A stretch of DNA of 64,000 bases from Helicoverpa zea (GCF_022581195.2 NC_061472.1:1364001-1428000), one strand, 5' to 3'. Positions 13,541 to 26,935 are shown, counted from the first letter of the stretch. The notes: generated by a model from the sequence alone, not told the origin. Program-made: numbers and translations.

Positions 13541-14857
13541 TGATACAACCAGCCCTGTATTAATGCCAATAAATATTTTGTCGAGTTGCGGCAGAACGCA
13601 ATAAACTTACCTGGTGCCTGTAAACCAGGGTCCCGTTACATGACGGCTTTTATTTTATCGCTGTAAGGCTGAAGTGCCACTGAAAGCGGGTGATAGGTGA
13701 GTAAATGTGTGAATTTTATGTTAGAAGTAATATATTTTCTTAAATGATAGTCACGGTGGCTTTTATTAGCTTAGTAATGTTAAATCGAGGTTAAGACATT
13801 CATTTATTAATTACCAGTTTCTGAGCACCGTCTTGTCTTGTAAACTGATCATAAATTGCTATTATACGAAAATTTATATGATTTAAATCTACAGTAGAGA
13901 TTCGATAAAGAAGTAGCTGTATAAAGAGTAGGTATTTTGTATATTACATACATTGATGTTACAATTTATATGTATAAATAACATTGTTAAAATATTTGAA
14001 GCTACCAACAGTGGCACAGATAAATAACTTTCCTTTCAATATTTTCAACATTAGCATATTACTCACTAGCGGACTATACCCGCTAGCAGTGACGCCTCGC
14101 TCTCACGACGGTGGTTCATCTTATTTGATTTCATAAGGGCTCAGGTTTTGAATTACGATGTTTTATATCGTTTGCCTCTATTGCTATATTCCGAACATCC
14201 TTTAACTCACTATTATAGCTTGTTTAATTTATTGTGGCTTACTTTTAGAACCAGATTTTAAATATTTTGCGGACTATATATTTTATAACTGACTATTTTT
14301 CGTAACATGTACGTATAGTTGATATTTGTATTCTTGCTTAGTGAAATAAAAGTTGGTATACTTTATTTACCGTAGAGAAAAAATATATACACACTATATA
14401 TACAAACTTAAACTATCTTTAAACACAAAAATACTATATGCCAAAACAAAAAACATAAAAATGTTCTAAAATTACCCGAGTCCTGTGATAAAAAGTAGCC
14501 TTATAACGTTTCTCGATAAATGAGCCAACACCGAAAAATTTCCTGAGTTTAGCACTTCAAGCAAACAAACAAACTCTTCAGCTTTATAATATTAAGATAG
14601 ATAGCAAAGATAGACATCTTAGCAAGAATTTTTGTTTGCGAAACTTACGCTACATTTTAACACGATTTTATTTTACATAACAATAGTGAAGGCTATATCT
14701 ATAAAGTATGTAATGAAACATAAAATAAAATTCCATATAAAAATCTTCTTTTAAAAGGCAGTCAAAAGTCAAAAAGGCCAGTGGTTTCATGCATATATTA
14801 TTACCCTTAGTACTAACTTACAATTCTTTGTATAACAATACGAATACCAGACACAAC

Positions 14858-15051
14858 AGACTAAATAGTCGGCCGACAATTGACCCGATTTATCACATTT
14901 TTTTTTAAGAAAATCTTGATTCCTATCAAAGTTTTCAGTCGGGCTGATACCGGCTAAATACCTAATCTTTGTAATGTGCGTACTACCATTCATCTTCATA
15001 CCGATTTATGAGCCTGAACAAACTATCGGCCGACTAAAAGTTTGCAGTAAG
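14858..15051. mobile_element. AGTCGGCCGACT MITE, copy 2
   Basis: About 80-85% similar by eye to 575-768 along the whole length, same orientation. No coding. Confidence 0.75.
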
Positions 15052-15489
15052 CTCACTCTAAAAATAGTAGAATATTTGAACAATGGCTTTTCGAATCATT
15101 AAATAAATGAAATAAAAACTTCAACATACTGTCAGCCTGTTGACATAGGTCCGGCCTGTCATTTACAATTTTGAATGAAAAGTATTCAATTATAGTCTCA
15201 ACACTTTGCCTTTCTTTTGCATATTTCAGTGCATTTTCTACCCTTTAAAATTTTGCTTTTATTTATACTGATAATAAAAGCCAAACAGTTTGTATATTTG
15301 AACGTAATAATCCCCGGAACTATTGGCACTATATTTGACAAATTCTCTCAGTTTTAGATAGCTCATTTATTGAGACATCCGGATAGGCCGATACTTTTTA
15401 CGCAGGTGCGCGAAATAGTTCTCACCGAACGCGAGTGAAACCCGCGGTAAAAGATACTTTCAACATATTACTTACATTTTAAAAATAAA

Positions 15490-15545
15490 ATTAGAATTTA
15501 GTAGCGTAGCCGTAGCTCGTAGCGCTACGGCGTAGCAACTTGCTA
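15490..15545. repeat. GTAGC-rich cluster
   Basis: AGTAGCGTAGCCGTAGC then TCGTAGCGCTACGGCGTAGC and TTGCTACG: GTAGC/GCTAC repeats on both strands with a CGTAGCGCTACG palindrome. Confidence 0.75.
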
Positions 15546-15817
15546 CGAAAAATTTGTGCGAAACTTATCTACTTAAAACAATTGATATATTTATGTGGCT
15601 CAGGGGTGGTGTACACTTTCAGTAATTATAACCTGATTTTTGGGTTTAATTAAAACCTTGTATTTAGAGACAATATCCTTTTTAACACTTCACCAATCTT
15701 TACTTACTAATATTCTAATTTCAAGGGTATGTTTTTTTTGGTAGATTTTTACAGTAAAACGGCTGAACCAATTTGGATAAAATTTGGTACGGACATCGCA
15801 TAAATGCTAAGAATGTA

Positions 15818-15961
15818 TCTATATAAATAAAAATGAATTGTTGTTCGTTAGTCTGATTAAAATTCGAGAACGGCTGGGCCGATTGAGCTCATTTTGGTTT
15901 TAAAATGTTTGTAGAGGTCCAGGGAAGGTTTGAACGATACGAAGTTCGCGGGATCAGCTAG
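15818..15961 (+). mobile_element. Short non-autonomous Helitron
   Basis: Starts TCTATATAAATAAAAATGAA after an A and ends GGATCAGCTAG before a T: the TC...CTAG form inserted at A^T. The inner GAGAACGGCTGGGCCGATTG is typical of lepidopteran copies. 144 bp, no coding. Confidence 0.8.
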
Positions 15962-16373
15962 TTTTAAATAATTTTCACCTCGATATACAAAGAATTCATT
16001 CCAGAAACCTGAAAACAAGTAGTAACAAAGAAAAACCTCAATTTTACCTCTTTTCTTCTAAAAATACATATACCAAATGTTATCCTTTACCAAACAGAAG
16101 TCCACTACGTTCACTTCATCCGTGCTAAGACAGTTTTCTAGTAAAAACATGAGTTTCCCAGTCTGTTCTGGTCGTCAAACATTGACTCAAGTCTCGGTTC
16201 GTTCTCAAGTTTTCTCATAACGACCGCGATTGCTTTGTGCTTGAATCTCTCTTTTATCTTAGTGTGTGTTGTGTTTAGAGGATTTTTAATTGAGTAAAAA
16301 TAAAAAATATTATTTAAATTATAACTGGCGTTAGTATTATCTACTCCGTGCATCTGGATAAAAAGTATGTTAC

Positions 16374-16548
16374 AGCCTTTTTATCGTCCCACTGCTGGGC
16401 ACAGGCCTCCTCTCACACGGAGAAGGATTGAGCATTAATCACCACGCTTGCTCAATGCGGGTTGGTGATTTCAGACTTTATAGTCCAGGTTTCCTTAAGA
16501 TGTTTTCCTTCACCTTTTTATCAGCCATTGGTGTCAAAAAGTATATCC
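16374..16548 (-). mobile_element. SINE of the same family, inverted and head-truncated
   Basis: CGTCCCACTGCTGGGCACAGG on + is the complement of the tail at 17580; the body follows to ATCAGCCATTGGTGTC. It lies 1.0 kb from the + copy, so the two could pair as an inverted repeat. Confidence 0.8.
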
Positions 16549-17579
16549 TTCGAAAAATGGGGCACAGGGCAATAGCTATTTACACTTCAGCTAGCATAAA
16601 AATATATTATGTTCAACAGTCATGATTAAACATATTAAAATGTTATTGTAATTTAAGTAAGGTAACTTAAATATTTTAACATTTCATAATATGCGTATAT
16701 TTACAGGTTTTTATAAAATCTAAGAGTAATCTTTTGTATAAAGCTTAAAAATTATAAGTCAAGATTCAAGTACCTTAAAAATCCTTCCTTCAATTAAGTA
16801 ATTATTTCGCAAAAATACCCCACCGCGTAACCTACCGTGTCAATAGAAGAACTCTTTGCTAATGATAATAATGGACGATCTCTATTTATATTTAATTTTA
16901 TTTTATTAACGCTGTTTTTAAATCGTGGTTCAGGAATAAGGAGATTTTTTTAAAGAATGTATTTCAACGAAATACCTGAAAAAAGATCAAATCGTAATCT
17001 CAGCACAAGACGTTTAGCAAAAGGTTTTTTTTTCAATTAATGTTTAAAATAGCATCACAAAAAGGACTAAGGTATTTTGAAAGATCCGACATGTTGTAGT
17101 GTAAAGTTTTTCTAAGTATACAAATATCGACCACAGAAATATATGAAAGTCACAAAAAATTACGATATAACACAAAACATTAAAAACATTATATTAGTTA
17201 GCGGAAAGCGCCAATAGCTATAAATTAATTTAAAAAAAACATAACCACCCAAAATAGGAGTAGAATTAATACCTAATCTCTTAATTACTGTCAACCAAAC
17301 TCTTATGACAAAAAATATCCTCAAAAATTAAGCACCAACAAAAAAAACAGTCCGTTTTAAGTGTACCGACGCAATCTTCTCTGCGATTGAGTTACGCCGC
17401 CGGCCGAGTGAGATTACCGCGTTAATGACTGCAATATTACTAAGCCACTCATTAGGAATGCTGAAACAATCGTACTCGGCATTTTAAGGAAAAGCTCAGC
17501 TAGTTTAAGTGGTAATTAATTCGATTTTTTAAAGTGATATATGTAAGAATTTTTATTATGTATTAGCATTACATTCGAT

Positions 17580-17806
17580 TCCAGGTCAGGCAAGTACCAA
17601 TGCATCTTTTCTAAGTTTGTATGTACTTTCTAAGTATATCTTAGACACCAATGGCTGATAAAAAGGTGAAGGAAAACATCTTGAGGAAACCTGTACTATA
17701 GTCTGAAATTACCAACCCGCATTGAGCAAGCGTGGTGATTAGTGCTCAATCCTTCTCCGTGTGAGAGGAGGCCTGTGCCCAGCAGTGGGACGATAAAAAG
17801 GCTGTA
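17580..17806 (+). mobile_element. tRNA-headed SINE with CCCAGCAGTGGGA tail
   Basis: Starts at the B box (CGATTCCAGGTCAGGCAAG) and runs through AAGGTGAAGGAAAACATC to CCTGTGCCCAGCAGTGGGAC. A widespread lepidopteran family. Confidence 0.8.
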
Positions 17807-18712
17807 ACATTAGCATTAAATGCACAATGTTGCTGTGCCCTAACAGGGTCCACAATTGTTTTTGGCTATAAGCGTACTATAACACCTTTTAAATGCTTGT
17901 GCACTATAATATGTCCTGCGCAGTTGGCTAATCTCCTTATATGAGAACAGCCGCCGTAGCCGATAATCGACTAGGAGGACATCACTATAACACTTTGTCA
18001 AAAAACCTTGTGGAAAGCATATAAATATGGGTTTAATTTACCTATAAAATCAGTAGTGTAAAATAATATTGTCAGTGTTATCACAACAAATGACATCATG
18101 TGTTTAGAAAAAAACTGACCAATTTTTGAAATAAGTGCTGTATGTGTTTACTTCCTAAGATTAATTAAAAAATATGAATATTAATGCTTCTGTAATCTTC
18201 GGTAAATTTGCCGGAACTTGTTTGTTATTTTTTCACAATGCGATGGAGCATGTATTGAAGTAGGTTGGTCGGTAAAATCACAATTTGATAAAAATATAAG
18301 GTTATTCTAAGACCCATTTTAGCCTTTCTTAGAATAAGGTAAGTAAATTATTTTTTTTTTTTAAGTTATTTTTAACCTTGTTTTGTTCATAACAAAAAGC
18401 AAAAAATCTATTTTTTCTTACCGTGAACCAACTAAAACAAAAGGTAGTATCATTATAATAAATATTCACATAAATCATTCAAATTAGCCGTTCTCAAACT
18501 TCAGCCACTTCGCGAACTAACCACGCTTCAACCGGTTAAAGTAAATAAACTAAAAAAGAAACAAATAAAATAACTTTTTTACATTACATAGACAATTTGT
18601 TTACTTTGTCAATATTTGATTTGTAAAGTTTAATTTATGAATATAGAGAGGTATTTTGTTATACAAACACGTGTTTTGAAACTAACCTTATGATGGTACA
18701 TTGTACTGAGAC

Positions 18713-18776
18713 GAACTTTGAGGTTAAGCGATCGTTAGCGAGGTCGGTTCATGGATGGGTGGTCGTGTGAAGTAAA
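18713..18776 (+). repeat. 5S rRNA-like segment (possible SINE3 head)
   Basis: CTTTGAGGTTAAGCGATCG and GGTCGGTTCATGGATGGGTG resemble the internal promoter blocks of insect 5S rRNA (GTTAAGC... and ...TTGGATGGGTGACC) at the right spacing. Too diverged to be a 5S gene. Confidence 0.45.
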
Positions 18777-19009
18777 ACAGTCTTTCTAGCTGTCGGACGT
18801 TTATCATAGTGAACAGACGCCGTTGCGTTTGGCTGGCAATGTAGCATCTTATAATTTTTTAAACACTAGCTATTCCACATGGTTCCACCCGCGTCTTAAG
18901 TCAACAACCTGATGCAGCGGATAAATAGTAGCAGTAGCATACACCCTTTCTCAGGCTCTAGCTATAATGTCGCGATAATGTCGCGACACCTTTTAACACA
19001 CGGTCGGTT

Positions 19010-19217
19010 AGCCCCATGGTAAGTTATTTATTAACTTGTGTTATGGGTGCTAACACAACTGATAAACTACATATAGCTACATATATACATATAGTAACAC
19101 CCAGACCACGGCCAACAAGCATGCTCATCACACAAATATCGACCGAACCGGGAATCGAACCCGGGACCTCAGGTTCGGCAGTCCGGCTTGGTGACCTTTG
19201 CGCCACAGAGGTCGTCA
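19010..19217 (-). mobile_element. tRNA-derived SINE, second family
   Basis: The - strand reads CCTCTGTGGCGCAAAGGTCAC, then GGTCCCGGGTTCGATTCCCG (B box), then GATATTTGTGTGATGAGC and AT-rich 3' part. The open frames on both strands are by-products. Confidence 0.75.
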
Positions 19218-21009
19218 ATTAGTCAAAAAAGCTAGACTATCTGTCAGAATTTTTGGTGTGAAAGCCCGACAGATAGACAGATTTGCTTTCGCATTTGTAA
19301 TATTAGTAGGGATCCTTAGGAAAGCTTCCGTAAAAATAGGACGAAGCCTCCTGCTGTGTTGAATTGTAGAGGCTATTCTTATTAAAATATTTCGTGAATC
19401 GGAGTAGAAAGTGAAATGTTATATCGTTTTTTGTACAAACTACATATTTTCATAAAACTACGTTAGATCGTCATTACTGTTTAAATATATTTTTTTGCAA
19501 TCGACTTAATTGAAACTTTTAAACCGATTCGTTCCAAAAAATTATAGTCCAGGAAGCCAAAAAATATAATAAATTCATTTAAAATATTCCCGTCATGTCT
19601 TTCCAAAAACGTCAACGAACTAAAAAGCTACTTTTAATTCACAACACATTATTTAAAGGGCAGTCTACATTATTTAATATGGCCGTATTTCGGCCGGGTT
19701 CTCCGAGATTTAGGGGCCGTCACTAATTGAGTTAAACTCACACGGACACATTTAATAAAATCAAAATTTTCTAAAAACCTTCATACGAAATCTGAGGGTT
19801 AAGAAAATCTTTTTGTCTGTCAACGGATGTCTATTTATTTGGGTCAAAAAGGAAAGGCGGAAAATGTTGCCAGATTAAAGCTCTCCTGATCGCTTAAGGC
19901 CGTTTCTAATTGCGGTTTTTGACACCCCTGTGTATGCTTGTTAAGAATGTTTTTGTACATAATTGTTCTTAATGTATAGGGAATTTATAATTGTAGCATG
20001 GGACTGTAATGTGACAATTATTTTTATGTTTTTCTCCTACATTTTTCTTATGTGTATGGATGATCTTTGCATTTTATTTTTCAAATATGTACATAGGTAT
20101 TCTCGTAACTACATAAATTGTCATACCTATATGCCATAATAAATCTTATGACTAAAACACAAAACTTTAAATCCACGAATAAAAATCAAGCAAATACCCA
20201 AGTAATATTGGATGCAATAACACATTTTATTATAAAATAACCATACAAATCTTATTGCAAATACGCATACAAATGTAAATGCATTTCTGCTCCATTTGCC
20301 GCGAACGGCCAGCGACCAGTTTGAGGCGGTTATAACTGGTTATTAGATCTGGATTTAACTGGATCTTTGCTGAAATTTCCTTGTAAACGAGCTTTTAATT
20401 CATGAGTATAGAAATCATGTTTGTATTCATGAAAAGGAAAACAGAAAGTGAACTTTAAAGTTCTTGTAGTATTTGTAAGCCTTTCGTGCTGGTTAAGAGA
20501 AATGGGTTATTTTAGAAAGACTTCTAGAAATGTAGGTAACACCCCACCACAGCATCAAATCATTTAAAATATAATGAGACAAAAAATATTGTAAAAAGTA
20601 ACCATATCCACATTTGGTCGTTTACCTCTATAATCAAATCGACAAAAAAAAAACACAAGCTTTGACATTTCACAAATTTAACACATAACCTAAAAATAAT
20701 TCAAAACAAACGTCAATAAGGGTCAGGTCTCTAAATCATTCGTTACCCAACCTGTAACGTACGACACTGAAAAATGGTGTCGCACACAAATTCAAAACTG
20801 AAAGTAATCCCGCTGAAATATGAAAGAGGTTAGATACGATCTCTCCCGATTGAAATGTTGCCATTTGATGAATGTACTGAATAATACCATTTTGGTAATG
20901 TTTGCGAAATATCGATAAACAGGAATTGAATGTTGATTTGGTTTTATGTAGGTACCTAATGTTTGTATGTAGGTACTGGGCAACCTTATTACTAATACCA
21001 AATTAATCT

Positions 21010-21160
21010 TAAATGGTAATGGTAGGAGTATCGGGTTGCCCAGGTAACTGGGTTGAGGAGATCAGATAGGGAGTCACTGATTCTCAGCTGCATCTAGTTA
21101 GACTGGAACGTACTCGTAACCCCAACACAGTTGGGAAAAGGCTAGGCAGATGATAACGGG
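21010..21160 (+). mobile_element. GGTTGCCCGGGT repeat, single arm
   Basis: TCGGGTTGCCCAGGTAACTG, then GAGGAGATCAGATAGGGAGTC, ending GGGAAAAGGCTAGGCAGATG: one arm of the family seen at 24596. Confidence 0.75.
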
Positions 21161-24100
21161 AATGGTACCTATGCCGTCAATAAATAAAAAAATACTGTAT
21201 CAATGGATTTGAATTGAAGAGATTTATTACGGATACATTTGGGTACAAAAGAATATTGATATGACGTCATGCTGTGCTGAAAACCACGTATTCCGAAAAA
21301 TTGCAGAATGACGATCGGGCCTGAAAATCATCAAAAAAGTACGGCCTATGTCTAACAAAAAATAATACTTAATAGTTAAAAAAAAATCATATATCATATA
21401 TCTTATTTTTATAACTCGGAATTTGGTTTATTTTTTGGTATTAGTTGTACGGAGAATTGAATAAAATTGATAGGTCTTCGTATCAATTTCGTGTATAGCT
21501 TTGACGGACCAGTTTTGACGGTTATCCCTTAATTACTATAAAAAGCATTAGTTGAGTAAATTTATAACCTTTCAAAATAGGTATAGTTCAATACTTAAGC
21601 AATAGACTACTTAAAAATATAACATTTATATACCTACAACAAAAAACAGTCAACTAGAAAAGCAAGTTTCTTACAAACCAACAGTTTCTTCGGTTAACTA
21701 TTAGCAAGTAGTTGACTTGTTAGCGAGTTACCGGTAACTGAGATTCAGTTTAACTGGAACTCAGCTGCACCTGTGCGTTTACGTTTTAAACCACTGAGCC
21801 GGCTAACTAGTATAGACAGGCACTTGATTGAACTGTGGAGAGTTAAGGTTAACTCACATTGTAGAGTAACTGTTTGAGTTTTATTTATAGCTTGAGAGCT
21901 GTTTGAAGAAATCTGCTCTATACATATTGTAAAGGTGAATATGTAGTTTATTTATTAGGTTGACTGCACCAAAAGATTCTACAGAATCCTGGATCTATCA
22001 TTTACCTTTCCAGAGCTAAGTCCTGGTCCGATTTGTAAAATTATTTTAGTGTTAGAGATACGCCATTTATTGACGAAGGCCATGGGCTACTTTTTGGATA
22101 GTATATTCCACGGAAAATCAGCTAAACTACTTGTGGAAGTTAGTACCTTATAAAAGATTATAAACAAAGTCCATTGTAAATAAAATTTAAACCCTGTACA
22201 AACTGTTATGTACAAACTCTTCAATAGAACATTTTAAATTCGTTTCCAAAACAAAATACATATTTAAATACACAGAAATGGTTTTAATACGAGTATGTCT
22301 CCAGCTGTGCAGTTTCAACGCATTGCAATACAATAATATAATGTATTATAAAAAAAAACGATATACATATATTTCGATTACATTAAATTATTATCTATCT
22401 TAAACTGTCAATTGCAAACGTACTTATGCTTTATTTTGTCGAAAATGTATTTTTCATTTTGTAATAGGTATGCAATAATTAATATACTCTCAATGAATGA
22501 ATACACAAGCTGTTGATTTGCATCCGTGCCATATTCAAGGAGGTAATTATGCTAATGATTCTCGACCCAAATCAATAAAAAAAATTGATAAGTAATTTTT
22601 TTCTTTAATTTTTTTTCGGAATTCCGTAAATGTCATAGCCTTATTTAAACTTGGCGCGGATGTTACTGGCGTTAAAACCGTGCTGCACCCTCACACAAAC
22701 TCAAACACAAAGCATACGCAACAATCACTCATACATTTCATTCATAAAATTGGATTACTTCGGAAATACCACGACATTACAATGACAAAAAAAAGCAGTG
22801 CATATTAGTTATTTCCCATCTACTGTAATTTCAATCGATTATTTACGTATTGTATGTCCTCCTCCTGAAGTATGGCACAAATGCAAATCAACACCTTGTA
22901 TTCTTAGATGATCGCAAAATACATTATTTCTTAAAACATACGTCATAACGTTGACACAAGCAAAACATATTGTTTCGTACAAGTGTGCATAAACCTTAAA
23001 ACATGGCTGAATATGACGCGTGTCGCACATTTACTTTTAAATTACTCTTTTCATTCAATATTATATTGCGTACGCGGCAGATTAAATTTCCACTGTCTTA
23101 GGTTTACCTTACTTATAATAATCTGCTACAAAGGGCTTCTGGTATGTTATACTTGTGTTGGTTTTCACTCATAAATATATAATGATAAAAAAACATGAAG
23201 ATTAAACTATTTTGTTTTCAAACTCATCTACGTTGATGGGAGGGACAACCAACTCTTTTCGTTTTCATATGAACATCACCTTCATTCAATTGGGTTTTAA
23301 AAGGTTAGTTGATTTTTAATCTCGATTTTTTTCTAAGCGTAGGATCTAATATATTTGTTGTAGGGTTGGTAGCAACTTTATTGGCAAATTACCTAAAAAC
23401 CTTAAACACTTCTGATTACTACATCTATAAAATTGTTGGGATTTTGCTACTTTACAAAATCATATAATATCGTTTATTGCATTCCATAATGTACTATTAG
23501 GTGGAAAATATAATATGATAGACACAATTATGGACCCTGATGGGTACAGCAAAATAATTAGAACAGAAGAAGGCGTTACAGACTTATAATTTACAGACAG
23601 AATTATAATTTAAGCATGGCGCAGAATAAACCATTTGATGACTTCCTATCCTAAAATAGATTTACCACTACCTAAGAACCTGTCTTTCTGTAACTTCCTC
23701 AGCAAAGTTACTCCTTTCATCTAAAGACACAATGTCTAAGCAACTAAGATCTAATGCAGCTTGCATCTGCACTTAATCCAGCAGTTAACTCACTACACTT
23801 AACTACTATATCTCTTAAGTAAAGTGGACTGCATAAATTTAACTGTGAGACAGTTAACTTTATTGTATTGGCAGGTTTTTACAGACGTTTTAACTGTACC
23901 TTTTCCCATTTTCTTTGACCACTGTTAAGTTGTGTTGCCAGTTAATTGACAAATACAGGGAGATGGGTGTTAAGTTTTATTTTATAGGGGTATCACTGGT
24001 GGAAAATTTTATTTTTAGTATTTTGGCCTATTTACAAAGTTGGTATTTTTGATTGCTCGTTTCAATTTGATGGTCGGTTACAAGGCTGTTGACCTCGAGT

Positions 24101-24567
24101 ATTTATTTGTTTTTTAGGTAAACATTTGTCATTATGATGACTTATTGTCATTTAAAAAGTTGGTGATCAAAATAACAAACCATATTATTACAAATTACAA
24201 CACGATTGAAACTTTCAAAAACCCTTGTCCAGGAGCTGATCTCTCTAGACAGAACCACTTCTGTATCCAAGAATCCGATTATTATACTAAATCCTTTTAC
24301 TATAAAACGTCATTTCCAAGGTTACACCATCGACATTTTTGACCAGAACTGTCAGTTACATAAGTCCACATAAGTGGCTTAGATAAGTGAAGAGCTATGC
24401 AATTAAGTATGCATTAGTATTATCCGTTGTTAACATCCAGATTATGTTATTATAGTTATTATCAAGCCATTAGTTTTTGTATTATTTTCCTCGATTATGT
24501 TATAATCGTTAGAAATTCAAGGTCAGATTGTATCGTTTGCCAAATCTAGGTTTAAAGGACAAAATAT

Positions 24568-24595
24568 TTAAGGCCTTATGATGATAAGGCCTTAA
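24568..24595. repeat. Perfect 12-bp hairpin
   Basis: TTAAGGCCTTAT, loop GATG, ATAAGGCCTTAA. It sits at the edge of the foldback repeat that follows. Confidence 0.8.
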
Positions 24596-24970
24596 AGGCT
24601 TAGCCTTTTTTCAACTATCGGGTAATATCGGGGTCGGTTTCAGCTGAGTATCAGTGTACCAAATAAAGCGACAGCCTATCTGACCTTCTCAAATCAGTCA
24701 CCCGGGCAACATGATACTTTGGTAAGACTGACTTCAATTCTAATAAAGCATATAACAGCTGTTTTCGGATGACACGGTAAACTGTAAGTTCCGGCTGTCA
24801 TTGAACGTCTTTCCAAAGTTGGCACTCGTGACGTATAATCAGAAGCCAGTAAGTCTGACAACCAGTCTTACCAAGTGGTATCGGGTTGCCCGGGTCAGAT
24901 AGTCAGTCGTATCCTGTTAGACAGGAAGCAGACGTCGACATAGTTAGGAAAAGGCTAGGCAGATGATAAG
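24596..24970. mobile_element. Foldback repeat of the GGTTGCCCGGGT family
   Basis: Left arm (complement of GGGAAAAGGCTAGGC...GGTTGCCCGGGT...CAGTCTTACCAA) and right arm (CAGTCTTACCAA to GGAAAAGGCTAGGCAGATG) are inverted copies, ~125 bp each, with a spacer containing ACAACCAGTCTTACC. Common in Lepidoptera. Confidence 0.75.
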
Positions 24971-24999
24971 CTGTGAGCTTTATAAGCTAGCTAAATCTC

Positions 25000-25090
25000 A
25001 TCATCATCATCTCAGCCATAGGACTTCCACTGCTGAACATAGGCCTCCTCCTTAGATCTTCACAGATACCTGTTGGGAGCGATAGTTTTT
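25000..25090 (+). repeat. CATCATCATCTCAGCCATAGGAC dispersed repeat
   Basis: CATCATCATCTCAGCCATAG then CCACTGCTGAACATAGGCCTCC, a familiar lepidopteran retroposon 3' end. A fragment recurs at about 47336. Confidence 0.7.
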
Positions 25091-25794
25091 TGGAAGATTA
25101 GTTTAATTTATTCATGGGTTTTTCCTAATCAGATTATCATATCTATCAATGAATCATAGCAATGCCACAAAACCTGACATTTGATGGTGTTTGCGTTTCA
25201 ACCTGCGAGTAGGATGTGAATGGTTATTTTAGTACATCAAAATTATCTAAAAGCTAATCCAATATGATGGATAGAGTAATGTAACGCTATCTAAAATCAA
25301 CATGGCGGATTAGAGGTACGATTGCGAACAAAAGTGAGATCGTAAAATACGAATTAGTTTTATGATTTGTTCGTTTTTGGTGAGTACTTTTTTAATTGGG
25401 TGTTAGGTATGTATTTTATATTTATTGTTATTTACGTAGTGAATATGTATAAACTAGATGGTTCCGTCTTTTTTTAAATTTTAAACCAGTGAAATTCACG
25501 CGATTAAAAAAAAAACTGATGTAACTCCTTCCTCATTTCATCGTAATAGATTAAGTCACGTTTAATATAGTTTAATACTTTGTGTCTACACTTTAATGCG
25601 AGTATTAACGAGTTACTAGGAAGTGTACTATAAATAAACTAATATCTAAAATTTGAATGCACAATAGTAGTTAGAATGGGCTAATAGGTAAATAGAATCA
25701 GGCATTGATATCAAGATATCTTAAAATACCTCTTTGCATTGTAGGATGATATACCCACAACCAACTTGGGCAACATAAATAATAATAATAATAA

Positions 25795-26013
25795 TCCATT
25801 AGCATCCCATCACAATAGCCTAAGTAGTTTTCATCCATAGTTAGCAATAGTTTAGCACAGAACCGGGGATTGTCCTTGGGTACATTTCTATAGTGTATAC
25901 AGGGATAATCGTCGGTTTTGTGTTACCATTTCATTAAAGTTGTCTCAAAAGGGCTTCAGCGTGTTGGCTTCGGCCCCACGTTCGCCTTCCAAAAATCCGG
26001 GACTCTGTAGTCC
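25795..26013 (+). mobile_element. 5'-truncated copy of the (TAA)n retroposon
   Basis: Begins after (TAA)n at TCCATTAGCATCCCATC and stops at GGGACTCTGTAGTCC; it lacks the first ~500 bp of the full unit. Followed by TCTGTGCATTTC short repeats to about 26100. Confidence 0.8.
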
Positions 26014-26212
26014 GTTAAAATCTGTGCATTTCTGTGCGTTTTATTTCTGTGCATTTCATCTGTGCATTAGTACATCTGTGCATTTCTATAGTGCATATCT
26101 GCGAGAGTATGATTATTTTCTAAAAATGATTCGTGCTGTGCTCAAAGGACTATAGTGCCTTTACGCCGCCGGCTTACGTGCTTGAATATAAGACAAATAA
26201 TAATAATAATAA

Positions 26213-26935
26213 GCCCCGCAGGGCATCTGAGGCGGATGACGGGGAGTAGCGACCCCGCGGGGCTATATATCCGAGTGCTCCAGGGAGAGTATACTGTCCC
26301 CCATCTCCGGCTTGCCGGAGTGAAGCATGACGGGGGATAGGTCTCCCGCCTCTTGGCTTGCCTTCATCGGCCGGTCAGAGTGGAGTCGCTAGAGCAGGGT
26401 TAATAGCCCACTCGGAGGGTAGGTGCCTCGTGGTAAGTGGCGAGTGGGCCGGTGATGCTGGACCCACAGGGAGCGCGTGATCTGCGTTTAAAGTCCGCCG
26501 AGGTATCCTCACCCTTCAGCCCCTCATGTACCTGTTGCCCCCTTGTTGCGATTTAGCGACTGATTCCCGGGGGCCCAGTAAGTGAGGTGGCGAGTCTCCA
26601 CCTGCCATTTTTACATGTATTTAATACATTGTCATCGGCAGGTGCCATAGTTCCCGTAGTTTCCCCATTCCTAGTCCATTAGCATCCCATCACAATAGCC
26701 CAAGTAGTTTTCATCCACAGTTAGCAATAGTTTAGCACAGAACCGGGGATTGTCCTTGGGTACATTTCTATAGTGTATACAGGGATAATCGTCGGCTTTG
26801 TGTCACCATTTCATTAAAGTTGTCTCAAAAGGGCTTCAGCGTGTTGGCTTCGGCCCCACGTTCGCCTCCCAAAAATCCGGGACTCTGTAGTCCCGAGGTC
26901 TGGTAGAGACATACAAAATATAATAATAATAATAA
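26213..26935 (+). mobile_element. ~720-bp (TAA)n-ended retroposon, single copy
   Basis: Starts GCCCCGCAGGGCATCTGAGG and ends GAGACATACAAAATA(TAA)n; (TAA)n also precedes it. Same family as the triple array at 36170. No coding frame. The LINE's (TTA)n end abuts its tail, so one inserted into the other's microsatellite. Confidence 0.85.

Larger units (their letters stand above)
11330..14857. other. Mostly unassigned DNA
   Basis: Contains the RTE remnant (12888), the palindrome (13523) and a 26-bp tandem duplication of TGGTATGATGTAATATAATAT at 12369-12417. The GC-richer blocks 12565-12740 and 13300-13700 are not repeats I know and might be regulatory. Confidence 0.4.
17807..24567. other. Mostly unassigned AT-rich DNA
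   Basis: Apart from the SINE (19010), 5S-like segment (18713) and foldback arm (21010), nothing is recognised. Small open frames lack codon bias or domains. Confidence 0.4.

Noticed and set aside
19140..19215. Possible tRNA gene
   Set aside because: A- and B-box remain, but the sequence continues as a SINE and I could not form a full cloverleaf; same for 10405 and 59735.
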